Shown one piece after another: positions 40,734-42,186 of a DNA stretch of 42,186 nt (its first letter is position 1; the number at the start of each line of letters is the position of its first letter). The stretch is from Candidatus Enterocloster excrementipullorum (lineage in GTDB: Bacteria; Bacillota; Clostridia; Lachnospirales; Lachnospiraceae). Position numbers and translations under genes: made by a program. The stretch spans positions 1 through 42,186 of the forward strand of contig DWWT01000012.1 in the NCBI GenBank assembly GCA_019119575.1, in the 5' to 3' direction. The notes under the pieces were generated by a model. The model had not been told where the DNA came from, did no database searches, and saw nothing but the letters and a program-made list of their open reading frames with translations.

Positions 40734-42186
40734 TTGTGCCTATGAAAAAAGTTTCTCTGATTGTCCTTGACAGCGAGAGAAAAAATGCATTGAAAAAACT
40801 GCGCAGACTTGGGCTGCTGCACATTGAAATCAAAGAGGGAAAAGGATCGCGCCTTTTGGAACTGAAGGAACAGATTGCCTCCCTGGAAAAAGGACGGTTC
40901 GCGGTTGCGGATAAAGTGACCAAGGGTATGGTTCAGAAAGAGGCGGACACCCAGGAGGCGCTTACCATAGCCGAAAAGATTGATTCCCTCCAGGAAGAAC
41001 AAAAGAAATATTATGCGGACATTTCCGCATATCGGACGGAGCTGGAACGAATCAAGGCCTGGGGAAATTTGGATCCCGGGGAGATTGCGTTCCTGGCTGA
41101 AAAGGGAATTGTCCTTTCTCTCCATGAAATGATTCCTTCCGAATATGAAAAACTGGGCGACTCCGCCAAAACCATTGTGCTGCAGCGCACAAAAGACATT
41201 GTGCGGTTCCTGCTTTTAGATAATGGAATGGACGGGGAAGAAGATAAAACCGCCCTGGAGCGCAGCCGGTTTAAGCTTCCGGACCTATCAACAAAGGAAA
41301 TCAAAGAGAAGCTGGAAGAGGCCGGAAAGCAGCTGCAAAGCATTAAGGAAGAGCTGGCCGCTTTTGCCGCCTACACGGAGAGCCTGGAGCGGGCCATCGC
41401 GGGACTGAAAAAGGAAGTCGAGTTTGAGACCTACGCCAGCGGAATGGGAGAGGAAGATCTTTCGGAGGACTCTCCCAGAAAGGTTTCTGTGGCGTATCTC
41501 GTCGGGTTCCTTCCGGCGGAAGATTTGGGCAAGCTTCAGACAATGGCGAGGGAAAACGCATGGGGGCTTTTGGCGGAAGATCCCACGGAAGAAGATGATG
41601 CGCCGACCAAGCTGCAGAATAATAAGTTTGTCAGCCTGGTGTATCCTCTGACGGATTTCCTGGGAAGCGTACCGGGGTATTTTGAACCGGATATTTCCGG
41701 CTGGTTCCTGGCATTTATCATGATATTTGTCGGTATTATTTTTGGAGACGGCGGTTACGGCCTGCTGATTTGCGGGATAGCGGCTGCAATGATGATTAAG
41801 AACCGCAGAGAGAAAAAGGCGATTGCCCCTATCGCGTGGCTGCTCTTGCTGTTTGGCGCAGTTACCGTAGTATGGGGAACCGTCACCTGCTCCTGGTTCG
41901 GCCTGGCTCCGGAGGTGCTGCCGGCCTGGCTTCAAAATCTGTCTGTGCCGGTGCTTTCCAATGTGTATTCGGACAAAATCTGGTACCCGTTCTGGACCGG
42001 CGGGGAAGCAGGGCTTACCACAAGCCAGAATGTGCAGATTTTCTGCTTTACGATTGCGCTGATCCATCTGCTGATCGCGCATATAAGCGGGGCAAGAGGA
42101 AACCGCGGCTCCTTAAAAATCCTCGGCGACATTGGATCCATCCTGGAGCTGATCGGAATGTATTATGTGGTTCTTTCGATGGTCGT
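40730..42186 (+). CDS. atpI: V-type ATP synthase subunit I (5' part, runs off the window)
   Basis: The first 485 residues are visible. The cytosolic N-terminal part (1-320) starts MIVPMKKVSLIVLDSERKNALKKLRRLGLLHIE, and includes coiled-coil stretches (ELKEQIASLEK, TKEIKEKLEEAGKQLQSIKEELAAF). The membrane part begins near residue 322 (SGWFLAFIMIFVGIIFGDGGYGLLICG), the conserved FGDxGYG motif, followed by further helices to the window end. Subunit I is the stator in the membrane, the a-subunit equivalent, and forms the ion path with the K ring. Subunit K probably follows outside the window. ATG 40730 overlaps the subunit D stop. Confidence 0.94.
   Translation, partial: MIVPMKKVSLIVLDSERKNALKKLRRLGLLHIEIKEGKGSRLLELKEQIASLEKGRFAVADKVTKGMVQKEADTQEALTIAEKIDSLQEEQKKYYADISAYRTELERIKAWGNLDPGEIAFLAEKGIVLSLHEMIPSEYEKLGDSAKTIVLQRTKDIVRFLLLDNGMDGEEDKTALERSRFKLPDLSTKEIKEKLEEAGKQLQSIKEELAAFAAYTESLERAIAGLKKEVEFETYASGMGEEDLSEDSPRKVSVAYLVGFLPAEDLGKLQTMARENAWGLLAEDPTEEDDAPTKLQNNKFVSLVYPLTDFLGSVPGYFEPDISGWFLAFIMIFVGIIFGDGGYGLLICGIAAAMMIKNRREKKAIAPIAWLLLLFGAVTVVWGTVTCSWFGLAPEVLPAWLQNLSVPVLSNVYSDKIWYPFWTGGEAGLTTSQNVQIFCFTIALIHLLIAHISGARGNRGSLKILGDIGSILELIGMYYVVLSMV

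Noticed and set aside
41288..42082. Minus-strand open frame (264 codons) antisense to V-ATPase subunit I
   Set aside because: It is a shadow of a clearly conserved gene and carries no protein features.
1..42186. CRISPR arrays, insertion sequences, prophage attachment sites, or rRNA genes
   Set aside because: Reading through the window I saw no regularly spaced repeats, no transposase or integrase, and no rRNA. The tRNA cluster at 23291-23577 has no integrase or duplicated 3' end next to it.

Overview
The window looks like the chromosome of a spore-forming anaerobic Firmicute, most probably a Lachnospiraceae-type Clostridium. The evidence is sporulation genes (spoVAD, spoVAE, sigK), strong Gram-positive GGAGG ribosome sites with TTGACA-N17-TATAAT-like promoters, tRNA genes without encoded CCA, a YesM/AraC-type two-component pair, stand-alone AICAR formyltransferase and IMP cyclohydrolase genes behind a ZTP riboswitch, and a V-type ATPase operon. 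Most of the window is GC-rich at third codon positions; the V-ATPase operon looks less so. LAYOUT: 1-1103 is a decayed AAA-ATPase/PD-(D/E)XK-type gene. 1100-7885 is an iron island: two FeoA-like proteins, a short Fur-like winged-helix protein, a 26-residue membrane peptide, a small glycine-rich membrane protein (DUF6110-like), a P1B ATPase without the CPC motif, FeoB, and two membrane-anchored HMA metallochaperone-like proteins. The small membrane protein plus this ATPase resemble the FezA/FezB pair that builds iron-storing ferrosome organelles. Five exact copies of TTAG-N6-CTAA, plus two near copies, lie at the island's promoters. 7952-9162 (minus) is a split ThrE-type exporter. 9225-12095 is a TPR gene and an Hsp70 gene, both broken by frameshifts and apparent internal deletions. 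12328-18194 is an ABC importer (lipoprotein, two different permeases, two different ATPases) followed by a cytosolic sulfatase; 18283-21582 is a histidine kinase and AraC-type regulator that probably sense its conditions. The two ATPases carry complementary defects that would all fall in one of the two ATP sites. 21798-23242 is spoVAD-spoVAE behind a sigma-G-like promoter. 23291-23577 holds tRNA-Pro(CGG), tRNA-Glu(CTC) and tRNA-Thr(CGT). 23750-25098 (minus) is pyrB-pyrI. 25397-29487 is a MacB-like ABC system with an exported partner protein. 29673-30437 is an AIM24 protein. 30518-32749 is the ZTP-riboswitch-controlled end of purine synthesis. 32912-34831 is an LTA-synthase-like membrane sulfatase-fold enzyme. 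34920-35555 is sigma-K without a pro-sequence. 35844-42186 is a V-type ATPase operon (E, short C-like, A, B, D, I), with subunit I cut by the window edge. HOW THE GENES WORK TOGETHER: the iron island couples ferrous uptake (FeoAB) to a candidate iron-storage ATPase under one shared operator type. The importer, sulfatase and two-component system form a candidate sulfur-compound acquisition module. The riboswitch ties AICAR transformylase expression to its own substrate ZMP/ZTP. All family assignments were made by reading the sequence and recalling families, without any database search.
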